Below are positions 24,900 through 32,473 of a DNA stretch of 33,998 nt, one piece after another (position 1 is the first letter of the stretch; the number at the start of each line of letters is the position of its first letter). The notes under the pieces are model-generated. The model ran no database searches and was not told the origin of the DNA. It was given only the letters and a program-made list of their open reading frames with translations. Origin of the DNA: an uncultured Bacteroidales bacterium (GTDB taxonomy: Bacteria; Bacteroidota; Bacteroidia; Bacteroidales; Paludibacteraceae). Position numbers and translations under genes: made by a program. The stretch lies in NCBI GenBank assembly GCA_902769535.1, contig CACXPH010000020.1:1-33998 (forward strand), written 5' to 3'.

Positions 24900-25595
24900 A
24901 TGTGGGATTTTGAGCAAGGCGAGGTCTTGGCGTTTGACAAACCGCTCCATTGGACGTCGTTCGATCTGGTGGCCAAAGTGCGGTGGAACCTGTGCCGGAA
25001 CTTAGGCACCAAGAAACTGAAAGTAGGTCATACGGGCACCTTAGACCCGTTAGCAACCGGAGTGGTGATTATCTGTACGGGTAAAAAAACGAAACTGATT
25101 GACCAACTCCAATACGATGTGAAGGAATATATAGCGACCCTGCAGTTAGGCGCTACGACCCCTTCCTACGACCTGGAGAAAGAGATTGACGCGACCTATC
25201 CGACGGCGCATATAACGCGTGAACTGATAGACCGGACGATACCGCTCTTCTTGGGCGAACAATGGCAAGTGCCGCCTATGTTCTCCGCCGTCCAGATCAA
25301 CGGCAAGAGAGCGTATCAATTGGCGCGCAAAGGCGAGAGCGTTGAACTCAAACCCAAACTGCTGGTCATCGACGAGATAGAGGTGCTGAGCTTTGATCAG
25401 GAGACCATGCAACTGACCATCCGCGTCGTGTGCTCCAAAGGAACGTATATCCGGGCTCTGGCACGAGATATCGGCGAGAAACTGAACTCCGGCGCGCATC
25501 TGATTGCGTTACGTCGCACTCGAGTAGGCAACACCAAAGTGGAAGACTGCTACACGATAGAAAACTTTTTGGACGAACTAAATGCTGAAAGCTGA
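24900..25595 (+). CDS. truB: tRNA pseudouridine(55) synthase TruB
   Basis: Makes pseudouridine 55 in the T-arm of tRNA. 231 aa, the short Bacteroidota form without the C-terminal PUA domain. Catalytic motif KVGHTGTLDPLATGV with Asp49. KPLHWTSFDLV at the N-terminus and the GTYIRALARDIGE motif near residue 181 are present. It starts 1 bp after uppP. Confidence 0.95.
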   Translation: MWDFEQGEVLAFDKPLHWTSFDLVAKVRWNLCRNLGTKKLKVGHTGTLDPLATGVVIICTGKKTKLIDQLQYDVKEYIATLQLGATTPSYDLEKEIDATYPTAHITRELIDRTIPLFLGEQWQVPPMFSAVQINGKRAYQLARKGESVELKPKLLVIDEIEVLSFDQETMQLTIRVVCSKGTYIRALARDIGEKLNSGAHLIALRRTRVGNTKVEDCYTIENFLDELNAES

Positions 25596-25607
25596 CAACT
25601 TAAGACT
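25582..25607 (+). repeat. Heptad-type spacer between truB and queA
   Basis: atgctga, aagctga, caactta, agact, leading into the queA ATG. The truB stop lies within it. Confidence 0.6.
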
Positions 25608-26729
25608 ATGTACAAAACCAATGATATGAGACTGTGCCAGTTTAAGTTTAAACTGCCAGAAGAACTGATTGCTCAATACCCTGCGCCTTACCGCGACGAG
25701 GCACGTTTGATGGTCGTTCACCGCAAATCAGGTGAGATAGAGCATAAGACCTTACCGGAACTGGTCAATTATTTTGACGAGGGTGACTTGTTTGTGTTCA
25801 ACGACACGAAGGTCTTCCCGGCACGTCTGTGGGGCCATAAGGAGAAGACGAACGCGCTTATCGAGGTGTTCCTGCTGCGCGAACTGAACCACAAGACCCG
25901 TTATTGGGATGTGCTGGTTGAGCCGGCTCGTAAGATCCGTATCGGTAACAAGATCACGTTCGAGGATGACCCGTCTATCGTAGCGGAAGTCATTGATAAC
26001 ACCACCAGCCGCGGTCGTACTTTCCGTTTCCTCACGGACTATGAGAATGAGGAGTTTGTGCCGCATCTCTATGCTTTGGGTAGCGCTCCGCTGCCTAAGT
26101 ACATCAAGCGACCGATGGATCCGGAGACGATGGAGAAATATACGGAGATCTTCCATGACCAACCGGTTCGTGAGATGGATTTTGATCGGTATCAGACCAT
26201 TTTCGCAGATAAGATCGGTGCAGTTGCAGCTCCGGCTTCCGGTTTGCATTTCTCCAAGCAGTTGCTCAAGCGCATGGAGATCCGCGGCATCGAATCGACC
26301 TTCATGACCAGCCATATATCCCTTGGTATCTTCAAAGAGATTGATGTAGAAGACCTGACGAAGAACAAGATGGAGTCCGAGCAGATCACGCTGCCCGAAC
26401 CGATGGTGCAAGCCGTCAACAAGGCACATGAGGAGCAGCGACGCGTTTGTGCGGTAGGAACGGAGGTTATGCGCGCCATGGAGCACGTGGCCGGCACGAA
26501 CGGCTTGCTCAAGGCCTACGAGGGATGGACGAACAAGTTCATCTTCCCGCCGTACGACTTCTCGGTAGCCAATTCGTTCTTCGTGAACTTCTACATGCCG
26601 CAGTCCAGCCAGATGATTATGGTGGCTGCCTTTGCAGGTTTCGACCTGACGATGCAGGCGTACGAGGAGGCCGTCAAGGAAGGTTATCGCTTCGGCGACT
26701 ACGGCGATGCGATGCTGATTGTCGATTAG
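25608..26729 (+). CDS. queA: S-adenosylmethionine:tRNA ribosyltransferase-isomerase QueA
   Basis: Transfers the ribosyl part of SAM to preQ1 in tRNA, making epoxyqueuosine. 373 aa. Motifs: FVFNDTKVFPARLWG, LLVEPARKIRIGNK-like stretch, DRYQTIFADKIGAVAAPASGLHFS, MTSHISLGIF and YEGWTNKFIFPPYDF. Homologues usually start at the equivalent of Met7 (MRLCQFKFKLPEELIA), so the ATG at 25626 may be the true start. It is downstream of truB, the other tRNA-modification gene. Confidence 0.94.
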   Translation: MYKTNDMRLCQFKFKLPEELIAQYPAPYRDEARLMVVHRKSGEIEHKTLPELVNYFDEGDLFVFNDTKVFPARLWGHKEKTNALIEVFLLRELNHKTRYWDVLVEPARKIRIGNKITFEDDPSIVAEVIDNTTSRGRTFRFLTDYENEEFVPHLYALGSAPLPKYIKRPMDPETMEKYTEIFHDQPVREMDFDRYQTIFADKIGAVAAPASGLHFSKQLLKRMEIRGIESTFMTSHISLGIFKEIDVEDLTKNKMESEQITLPEPMVQAVNKAHEEQRRVCAVGTEVMRAMEHVAGTNGLLKAYEGWTNKFIFPPYDFSVANSFFVNFYMPQSSQMIMVAAFAGFDLTMQAYEEAVKEGYRFGDYGDAMLIVD

Positions 26730-26747
26730 AGAGTTAGTGAGTTAGAG

Positions 26748-27410
26748 ATGAACGTACGTATAGAGGAGTCATGGCGCAAGGTTTTGCAAGCGGAGTTTGA
26801 CAAACCGTATTTCGAACTCCTCACTTCGTATGTTCGTTCCCAATATCAGACCCGTCGGTGTTTTCCACCGGCCGGTCTGATTTTTAATGCCTTCGACTCC
26901 TGCCCGTTCGATAAGGTGCGTGTAGTCATCATCGGCCAGGATCCGTATCATGAGGACGGTCAGGCGATGGGGCTAAGTTTCTCGGTACCGGAAGGTGTGC
27001 AGATTCCCCCGTCGCTCGTGAATATCTACAAGGAGATCCACCGTGATCTCGGCAAACCGATCCCCGCCTCCGGTGATTTACATCGTTGGGCGGAACAAGG
27101 AGTGCTGCTGCTCAACGCCACGCTTACGGTGGAGGCTCATAAAGCCGGTAGCCATCAAGGCAAAGGATGGGAAGAACTGACCGATGCGGCGATCGCGGCG
27201 CTTAATAAAGAACGCCAGCACCTCGTCTATATGCTATGGGGCTCGTATGCGCAACGCAAAGGCCAGTATATAGACCGACGGAAGAACCTGGTGCTGACCA
27301 CCTCGCATCCCTCGCCACTGTCCGTCTATCGCGGTTTTGACGGGTGCGGTCATTTCAGCACGGCGAACAACTACTTGATCCAACACGGCCTGCAACCCAT
27401 AGATTGGTAA
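26748..27410 (+). CDS. ung: Uracil-DNA glycosylase Ung
   Basis: Removes uracil from DNA in base excision repair. 220 aa. The water-activating motif GQDPYH (residues 63-68, Asp65), LLLNATLTV, and the DNA-intercalating HPSPLSVYRGF near the C-terminus are all present. The preceding spacer is an 8-bp repeat (gttagtga, gttagaga) ending in the ATG. The following heptad spacer leads to polA; both act in base excision repair. Confidence 0.95.
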   Translation: MNVRIEESWRKVLQAEFDKPYFELLTSYVRSQYQTRRCFPPAGLIFNAFDSCPFDKVRVVIIGQDPYHEDGQAMGLSFSVPEGVQIPPSLVNIYKEIHRDLGKPIPASGDLHRWAEQGVLLLNATLTVEAHKAGSHQGKGWEELTDAAIAALNKERQHLVYMLWGSYAQRKGQYIDRRKNLVLTTSHPSPLSVYRGFDGCGHFSTANNYLIQHGLQPIDW

Positions 27411-27441
27411 ATCAAAAATCTGAAATCTAAAATCTAAAATG
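27409..27441 (+). repeat. Heptad repeat spacer that supplies the polA start codon
   Basis: aaatcaa, aaatctg, aaatcta, aaatcta, aaatg. The fifth unit contains the ATG of polA (27439). The first overlaps the ung stop. Confidence 0.85.
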
Positions 27442-29760
27442 AAGAAGCTCCTTCTCATAGATGCTTACGCGATGATCTTTCGCGCGTACTATGCCTTTAT
27501 CCGTGCCCCGCGCATGAATAGCAAAGGGGAGAACACCTCCGCTATCTTCGGTTTCTGCGTGACCTTGGAGGACCTTATCCGTAAGATCAACCCGACGCAT
27601 GTGGGTGTCGCGTTTGACCCTGCCGGTGGTACCTTCCGTCACGAGGCCTACGAGCAATACAAAGCCCAGCGACCCGAGACGCCGGAGGACATACGTAAAG
27701 CCGTGCCGGTCATCAAGCAACTGTTGGAAGCGATGAATATACCTGTGCTGGAAGTACCGGGTTTTGAGGCGGATGACGTCATCGGTACGCTCTCCAAGCA
27801 AGGCGAGCAAGCCGGTTACGAGGTCTATATGGCGACGCCCGACAAGGACTACGGCCAACTTGTGTCCGATCATGTGTTCATGTATCGTCCGCGCCATACG
27901 GGTGGGTTCGAACTGATGGGACCCAAAGAGGTGTGCGATAAGTATGGGTTGAGTAATAAGGATCAGGTGATTGACCTGCTCGGGCTCATGGGCGATGCGT
28001 CTGATAACATCCCCGGTTGCAAAGGGGTAGGAGAGAAGACCGCCGTGGCGCTGCTGCAACAGTTCGGGAATATCGATACGATGCTCGCGCATACGGATGA
28101 GATCAAAGGGGCACTGCGTACCAAAGTGGAATCGCAGGTCGAGCAGATCAAGTTCTCCCGCTTCTTAGCTACCATCCGCACGGATGTGCCGATTGCGTTG
28201 GACGAGAACCTGCTCGCCAAGAAGGATCCCGACATAAACGCCCTCTCCGCCCTCTACCGTGAACTGGAGTTCAATACCCTCCTGCGCAAACTAGAGCAGA
28301 CAGCTCCGCTCACCGCTAACCGCTCACCGCTAACCGTTACCAAAAAATCCAAACCCGCCGATCCAAGTCAACTCGACCTCTTCGCCGAACCCGAAGAACA
28401 ACCCGTAACCGGTAACCCCTCACCCGTAACCCATGATACAATCGAAAATCGTCTGTGTCAATACCTGCTCAATCCCGAGGTGGCGTTCAATCCCTATAAA
28501 GAGCCGGACTGGAATGCCCTCAAGGCCGATGCAGACCTATGGAACCTGTATAACGAGGTAGAACTGCCGCTTGTGCCGGTGTTGCGAGAGATGGAAGCCG
28601 CCGGTGTGCGGGTGGATGTAGCTAAACTCAAAGAGGCTGAGGCTACGCTCACGGCCGAACTGAACGCACTCGAGCAGCGTATCTACGAACTCGCGGGTGA
28701 ACCCTTTAATATCAACAGTCCGAGGCAAGTAGGCGAATTGCTTTTCGATAAACTCAAACTCGATACGAAAGCCAAGAAGTCCAAGACCGGACAGTACTCG
28801 ACCTCCGAAGACGTGCTGGTGGCACTCAAAGAGAAGCACGAGATAGTAGGAGCCATCCTGGAATATCGCGAACTGAAAAAACTCGTTACAACCTATATAG
28901 CCGCGCTCCCGGGGTATATCGCTGAGGACGGTAAGATCCATACGACCTATAACCAGACTGTGACGGCTACCGGACGTCTCTCGAGCTCCAATCCGAACCT
29001 GCAGAACCTGCCGATCCGTTCGGAGCGCGGACGTTTCATTCGTGAGGCAGTCATACCCGACGAGGGTTGTCTCTTCCTCAGCGCCGACTACAGCCAGATC
29101 GAGTTACGACTCATGGCGCATTTCTCGCAAGACGAGCATATGTTAGCCGCTTTCCGTTCCGGTCAGGATATCCATGCAGCCACGGCAGCGAAGATATACG
29201 GTTTGCCTATTGAGCAAGTCACCAAGGACCAACGTCGCAAGGCCAAGACAGCCAATTTCGGAATCATCTACGGTATCTCCGCATTCGGTCTGGCGCAACA
29301 ACTCGACTGCTCGCGTACGGAAGCCAAACAACTGATCGACGATTATTTTGCGGCTTTCCCGCGCGTGATCAGTTATATAGAAGCGCAGAAAGAACTGGCG
29401 CGTCAACGCGGTTACGCCGAGACACTCTTCGGTCGCAAACGTTACCTGCCGGATATCACCTCGCAGAACGCCACCGTGCGTTCGTTCGCCGAGCGCAATG
29501 CGGTCAACGCACCGATCCAGGGTACGGCGGCTGACATCATCAAGATGGCGATGGTGAGCATCCATCGTCGCCTCAAAGAGGAAAACCTGCAGGCGCAGAT
29601 GATCATGCAGGTGCATGACGAACTCAACTTCAACGTGCCTGCAGCCGAAATAGACCGCGTACGCGAGATCGTCGTGAACGAGATGCAGAATGCTGTTCAT
29701 TTATCCATTCCCTTAATTGCCGAATGTGGCGTAGGAGAGAACTGGCTCGAGGCACACTAA
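27439..29760 (+). CDS. polA: DNA polymerase I lacking most of the 3'-5' exonuclease domain
   Basis: Gap-filling repair and Okazaki-fragment polymerase. 773 aa, far shorter than the roughly 930 of E. coli. The 5' nuclease domain is intact (about 1-285: PGFEADDVIGTL, TPDKDYGQLV, GLMGDASDNIPG). The polymerase domain is intact (about 370-773): motif A DYSQIELRL (550-558), motif B RRKAKTANFGIIYG (599-612), motif C QVHDE (724-728). Between them only about 80 residues remain; no DxE proofreading motif is present, and only traces such as YLLNPE (342-347) and ADADLWNLYNEVELPLVPVL survive. The junction is low-complexity sequence encoded by two heptad arrays (28308-28342, 28404-28431). Proofreading is therefore predicted absent. 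Confidence 0.95.
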   Translation: MKKLLLIDAYAMIFRAYYAFIRAPRMNSKGENTSAIFGFCVTLEDLIRKINPTHVGVAFDPAGGTFRHEAYEQYKAQRPETPEDIRKAVPVIKQLLEAMNIPVLEVPGFEADDVIGTLSKQGEQAGYEVYMATPDKDYGQLVSDHVFMYRPRHTGGFELMGPKEVCDKYGLSNKDQVIDLLGLMGDASDNIPGCKGVGEKTAVALLQQFGNIDTMLAHTDEIKGALRTKVESQVEQIKFSRFLATIRTDVPIALDENLLAKKDPDINALSALYRELEFNTLLRKLEQTAPLTANRSPLTVTKKSKPADPSQLDLFAEPEEQPVTGNPSPVTHDTIENRLCQYLLNPEVAFNPYKEPDWNALKADADLWNLYNEVELPLVPVLREMEAAGVRVDVAKLKEAEATLTAELNALEQRIYELAGEPFNINSPRQVGELLFDKLKLDTKAKKSKTGQYSTSEDVLVALKEKHEIVGAILEYRELKKLVTTYIAALPGYIAEDGKIHTTYNQTVTATGRLSSSNPNLQNLPIRSERGRFIREAVIPDEGCLFLSADYSQIELRLMAHFSQDEHMLAAFRSGQDIHAATAAKIYGLPIEQVTKDQRRKAKTANFGIIYGISAFGLAQQLDCSRTEAKQLIDDYFAAFPRVISYIEAQKELARQRGYAETLFGRKRYLPDITSQNATVRSFAERNAVNAPIQGTAADIIKMAMVSIHRRLKEENLQAQMIMQVHDELNFNVPAAEIDRVREIVVNEMQNAVHLSIPLIAECGVGENWLEAH
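28308..28342 (+). repeat. Heptad repeat inside polA, first block
   Basis: gctcacc, gctaacc, gctcacc, gctaacc, gttacca; translated as residues 291-301 (LTANRSPLTVT) at the lost exonuclease domain. Confidence 0.9.
28404..28431 (+). repeat. Heptad repeat inside polA, second block
   Basis: cgtaacc, ggtaacc, cctcacc, cgtaacc; translated as about residues 322-331 (PVTGNPSPVT). Confidence 0.88.
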
Positions 29761-29791
29761 ATCATAAATCATAAATTACAAATCACAAATG
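29759..29791 (+). repeat. Heptad repeat spacer between polA and the DUF4886 gene
   Basis: aaatcat, aaatcat, aaattac, aaatcac, aaatg. As at 27409, the last unit contains the ATG of the next gene (29789), and the first overlaps the previous stop. Confidence 0.88.
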
Positions 29792-30553
29792 TTAAAATTA
29801 CTTTTAATTTTAACGATCCGCGTCCTTTGCATCGGCAACTCCTTCTCCTGGGATGCCGTAGAGCACGAGTTAGTGCCCTTATGCGACGCGGAGAACGTGC
29901 AGATTGAGGTCCATAACCTCTATTACGGCGGGTGCTCGTTGCAGCAGCACGCTGAGTTCCTCTTGCGTGACACGGCCGCGTATTCGCATCGCGTGTGCAC
30001 GAATGCCGAACCGCGTATCGTGGCAGATACGATCTCGCTCAAGCAGGCGTTGCGGAATGGTACGTACGATTATATATCGCTCCAGCAAGCCAGTCACGAC
30101 AGCGGAATCAAGAGCACATACGAACCCTGGCTCTCCTTATTAATAGATAGCGTGCGCGCGTATCAACCGACCGCACAACTGTGTTGGATGCAGACCTGGG
30201 CATACAGCCGGGACTCCAATCATCCTGCCTTTCCGCGTTATCATAGTGACCAGCAGGAGATGTATGACAGTATTCAATCCTGCCTCAAATCACAAATCAT
30301 AAATCACAAATCACAAATGCACGTAGTGCCTTGCGGTACCGCCATCCAGTTGGCGCGAGAAACGAAATTGGGTGACATTTTCTGTCGGGATGGCTATCAT
30401 CTGAGTCCGATAGGGTGGTACACGGCTGCGGCTGTTTGGTATGAGATTCTTACCTCAAAAGATGTACGAACCAATCGGTACCAACCGGAGAGTTTGACCG
30501 AAGAACAACGCAAAATTGCCCAAAAATCTGCCCATCGAGCGGTAAAGAAGTAA
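29789..30553 (+). CDS. DUF4886/SGNH-like hydrolase
   Basis: 254 aa. SGNH blocks: VLCIGNSFSWDAVEHEL (GNS, nucleophile Ser18), YGGCSLQQH (Gly block), YISLQQASHDSG, and DGYHLSPIGWY (Asp-His of the triad). Esterase or deacetylase action on sugars is a family-level guess. The N-terminus has only about ten hydrophobic residues (MLKLLLILTI) before the first strand, and no cleavage site, so the signal peptide looks cut short; an in-frame stop in the spacer rules out an earlier start. Residues about 167-176 (SQIINHKSQM) are encoded by a heptad array. Confidence 0.8.
   Translation: MLKLLLILTIRVLCIGNSFSWDAVEHELVPLCDAENVQIEVHNLYYGGCSLQQHAEFLLRDTAAYSHRVCTNAEPRIVADTISLKQALRNGTYDYISLQQASHDSGIKSTYEPWLSLLIDSVRAYQPTAQLCWMQTWAYSRDSNHPAFPRYHSDQQEMYDSIQSCLKSQIINHKSQMHVVPCGTAIQLARETKLGDIFCRDGYHLSPIGWYTAAAVWYEILTSKDVRTNRYQPESLTEEQRKIAQKSAHRAVKK
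30287..30319 (+). repeat. Heptad repeat inside the DUF4886 gene
   Basis: aaatcac, aaatcat, aaatcac, aaatcac, aaatg: the same sequence and the same terminal ATG as the spacer at 29759, but here within the coding frame. Confidence 0.9.
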
Positions 30554-30554
30554 G

Positions 30555-30581
30555 AAAATGCACTTTTTTTGCATTTTTTTT
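30555..30581 (+). terminator. Terminator after the DUF4886 gene
   Basis: AAAATGCA (30555-30562) pairs with TGCATTTT (30570-30577) followed by more T. It lies 2 bp after the stop. AT-rich, so moderate strength. Confidence 0.55.
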
Positions 30582-30589
30582 CAAAAAAA

Positions 30590-30621
30590 TTTGGTCAATT
30601 CAGAAAAAAGCAGTACTTTTG
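30590..30621 (+). promoter_or_regulatory. Promoter of the tRNA-Asp remnant
   Basis: TTTG (30590-30593), 20 bp, TACTTTTG (30614-30621), 27 bp before the tRNA sequence. The promoter is intact although the tRNA is not. Confidence 0.7.
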
Positions 30622-30647
30622 CACCCGCTTTTGAAAAGAAGACTACT

Positions 30648-30702
30648 GGTGCGGTAGTTCAGTTGGTTAGAATACCGGCCTGTCACGCCGTAGGTCGCGA
30701 GT
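30648..30702 (+). pseudogene. Truncated tRNA-Asp (GTC)
   Basis: The first 55 nt match bacterial tRNA-Asp: acceptor strand GGTGCGG, D-arm GTTCAGTTGGTTAGAAT, anticodon arm CCGGC CTGTCAC GCCGT with anticodon GTC (30682-30684), then ...GTCGCGAGT. After 30702 the T loop and 3' acceptor strand (expected TTCGAGTC... and CCGCACC) are replaced by unrelated sequence. The last pair of the anticodon stem is C-T, suggesting decay. The integrase gene 136 bp downstream suggests insertion at this tRNA. A functional copy must exist elsewhere. Confidence 0.75.
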
Positions 30703-30732
30703 GACGCGTTGAAATCGACCCAAAATCTGCCC

Positions 30733-30762
30733 AAATGACTTTCACGATTGTGGAAGTCATTT
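30733..30762. terminator. 13-bp hairpin downstream of the tRNA remnant
   Basis: AAATGACTTTCAC and GTGGAAGTCATTT pair with one wobble around a GATT loop. It could be a terminator or an element-end structure. Confidence 0.5.
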
Positions 30763-30786
30763 GCTGTTTATAGGACATTCATTAAC

Positions 30787-30831
30787 TTTTTTTCTTGCCG
30801 CAATCAGAAATGGTTCGCGGTAAGAAAAAAA
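30787..30831. promoter_or_regulatory. 15-bp inverted repeat just before the integrase start
   Basis: TTTTTTTCTTGCCGC (30787-30801) and GCGGTAAGAAAAAAA (30817-30831) are complementary except for one wobble; the loop is 15 nt. The ATG follows 6 bp later, so the structure would cover the leader and ribosome entry site, or act as an operator. Confidence 0.6.
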
Positions 30832-30837
30832 ATTAGT

Positions 30838-32076
30838 ATGTTACAACAAAATTTCGGAGCTCTGAGGAAATATGTTCCGGCAGAACTCAAACACAATTCC
30901 AAAGGATGGTACATTGAGTACTACCGCCTTAACCCTATTCTTAATGAGTACGAACGCATTCGGTTGATGATGAACCGTGAACGTAAACGCTGCAAGACAC
31001 TCACCGAGTTCAAACTACAGACCAGTGCAATCATTCTTCAGATCAACAATCAACTCGCTGCTGGATTTATTAACGTCCAGCAAACGCTTCCCTCTTATGG
31101 CTTTGGAGCGCAGGATACTACGTCCGGCGACAATGTGCGTTTCTATACACCTTTAGAGCAGGTGATAGATTTGTATGAAACAGACCGTAGCAAAGAGCTA
31201 AAAGAAACGACTATGCGCAGTTATAGCTGCTTCTGCAAGCAGTTCAAGCAATGGATCCATGCGCACTATCCCACTATGTCTGCTTCGACTTTCTCGCAAG
31301 TACAAGCAAGCCAGTACATGGAATTTGTCTTGGAAGGAAATAACTCCAAGGGAAAAAAGTCCGTCCGCAAGATGATTAACGAAGACCGTGTGAGCGCGCG
31401 TACGTACAATAATAATATAAAGTTAGCGCGCGCACTATTTAGTTGGGCGATAGAGAAAAGCTACGCACGTATCAATCCCTTTGAAAAACTCAAAACGAAG
31501 AAGGAACAGGGTAAAGACCGTACAATCATCCCGAAGGAAGTACGCGATCGGATTGTAGCATATTTCCGTGTGAAGAATCCGGTATTCATTATCATTATGC
31601 AATTGGTGTATAAATCTTTCCTGCGTCCGGTTGAGATTACTCGCGTAAAGGTGAACCAACTGAACTTTGCAGAACATTGTATCGAGATGCATTGCACTCA
31701 GACGAAAAACGGCAAAGCACACAATAGCCGTATGGATAAAGATTTGGAGGCATTGCTCCGCGAGCATATTAAAGGAGCAGATCCGGATGATTATGTTTTT
31801 GGAGCTGGTACATGGTTGCCGGGCAAAACACCTTCCGCGTCACATTCATACACAATCATCTGGGATAGAATGCGTGACGCATTGAAGTTGCCCAAAGAGT
31901 ATCAGTTGTACTCTCTTCGCGATAGCGGCATTAACAACCTTCTCCGCGCAGGTGCGAAAGACTTGGATGTCGTTCAGATCGTTGGTCATAGTGACCTCGC
32001 TATGACATTCCGCTACGCAAATCATGTGGATAAGGACTTGATAAATCGTATCAATAAGATAGCTCCAGAGTTCTAA
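30838..32076 (+). CDS. Tyrosine recombinase/integrase
   Basis: 412 aa (start at 30838; the longer frame from 30748 runs through a hairpin). N-terminal arm-binding-like region (1-100), SAM-like core-binding domain (about 103-210), catalytic domain (about 225-405). Catalytic set: Arg263 (FLRPVEI), Lys near 290 (TQTKNGK), Arg361 (YSLRDSG, where the usual first His is Tyr358), His384 (GHSD), nucleophile Tyr393 (FRYANHV). This pattern is normal for Bacteroidales integrases of transposon or island type. Neighbours: truncated tRNA-Asp upstream, strong terminator and a 25-27-bp array downstream. No other mobility genes are visible, so the element may be a remnant or a small unit. Confidence 0.9.
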   Translation: MLQQNFGALRKYVPAELKHNSKGWYIEYYRLNPILNEYERIRLMMNRERKRCKTLTEFKLQTSAIILQINNQLAAGFINVQQTLPSYGFGAQDTTSGDNVRFYTPLEQVIDLYETDRSKELKETTMRSYSCFCKQFKQWIHAHYPTMSASTFSQVQASQYMEFVLEGNNSKGKKSVRKMINEDRVSARTYNNNIKLARALFSWAIEKSYARINPFEKLKTKKEQGKDRTIIPKEVRDRIVAYFRVKNPVFIIIMQLVYKSFLRPVEITRVKVNQLNFAEHCIEMHCTQTKNGKAHNSRMDKDLEALLREHIKGADPDDYVFGAGTWLPGKTPSASHSYTIIWDRMRDALKLPKEYQLYSLRDSGINNLLRAGAKDLDVVQIVGHSDLAMTFRYANHVDKDLINRINKIAPEF

Positions 32077-32096
32077 AATCTTGTGCCTAAGCGCAC

Positions 32097-32137
32097 AAAA
32101 ATCCGTCTGCTTGCAACCATAAGCGGACGGATTTTTT
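32097..32137 (+). terminator. Strong intrinsic terminator after the integrase
   Basis: AAATCCGTCTGCTT (32099-32112) and AAGCGGACGGATTT (32121-32134) pair with one wobble; T-run follows. A smaller hairpin TTGTGC/GCACAA (32081-32098) precedes it. Confidence 0.85.
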
Positions 32138-32396
32138 ATGTCCATGAGGGCGGTTGTGGAGTGGCAAAAATTAAAAATCCTCGCAAATGCCTGCGAATCA
32201 ATATATTATCTAAATTTAGTACGAATTACACAAATTAGGAACAAAAAGGGTGTTTTTATTCTATCTTATTGATATACAGCTAATTGTAAGAATACGATTT
32301 GCAAGAAAAGCGTACAATTTTAGAACGCGCAGTTCTACAGTTGTGCGTTTTTTTCGGTGATTAAAATCGTAAATTATTGAAAATAAGCCAGATAGC
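32138..32396. other. Gene-free AT-rich stretch
   Basis: I see no gene. The only structure is a terminator-like hairpin AACGCGCA/TGTGCGTT (32324-32349) followed by a T-run. It might end a short RNA beginning near 32270-32300, but no consensus promoter is present. Confidence 0.4.
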
Positions 32397-32422
32397 AGCG
32401 GAAGATAGTAAAATCTTCCGCT
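32397..32422. repeat. Perfect 10-bp inverted repeat at the left border of the periodic array
   Basis: AGCGGAAGAT (32397-32406), loop agtaaa, ATCTTCCGCT (32413-32422). It lies about 50 bp before the first array unit. Confidence 0.7.
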
Positions 32423-32473
32423 CTTTCCCTCTGGAGAGCCCCAACCGCCCTGCTATATTGACGCTCCCAAACG

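Noticed and set aside
32270-32355. Small RNA ending at the hairpin 32324-32349
   Set aside because: Only the terminator-like hairpin is seen; the candidate -7 (TAcgaTTTG) has the wrong spacing and no -33 box.
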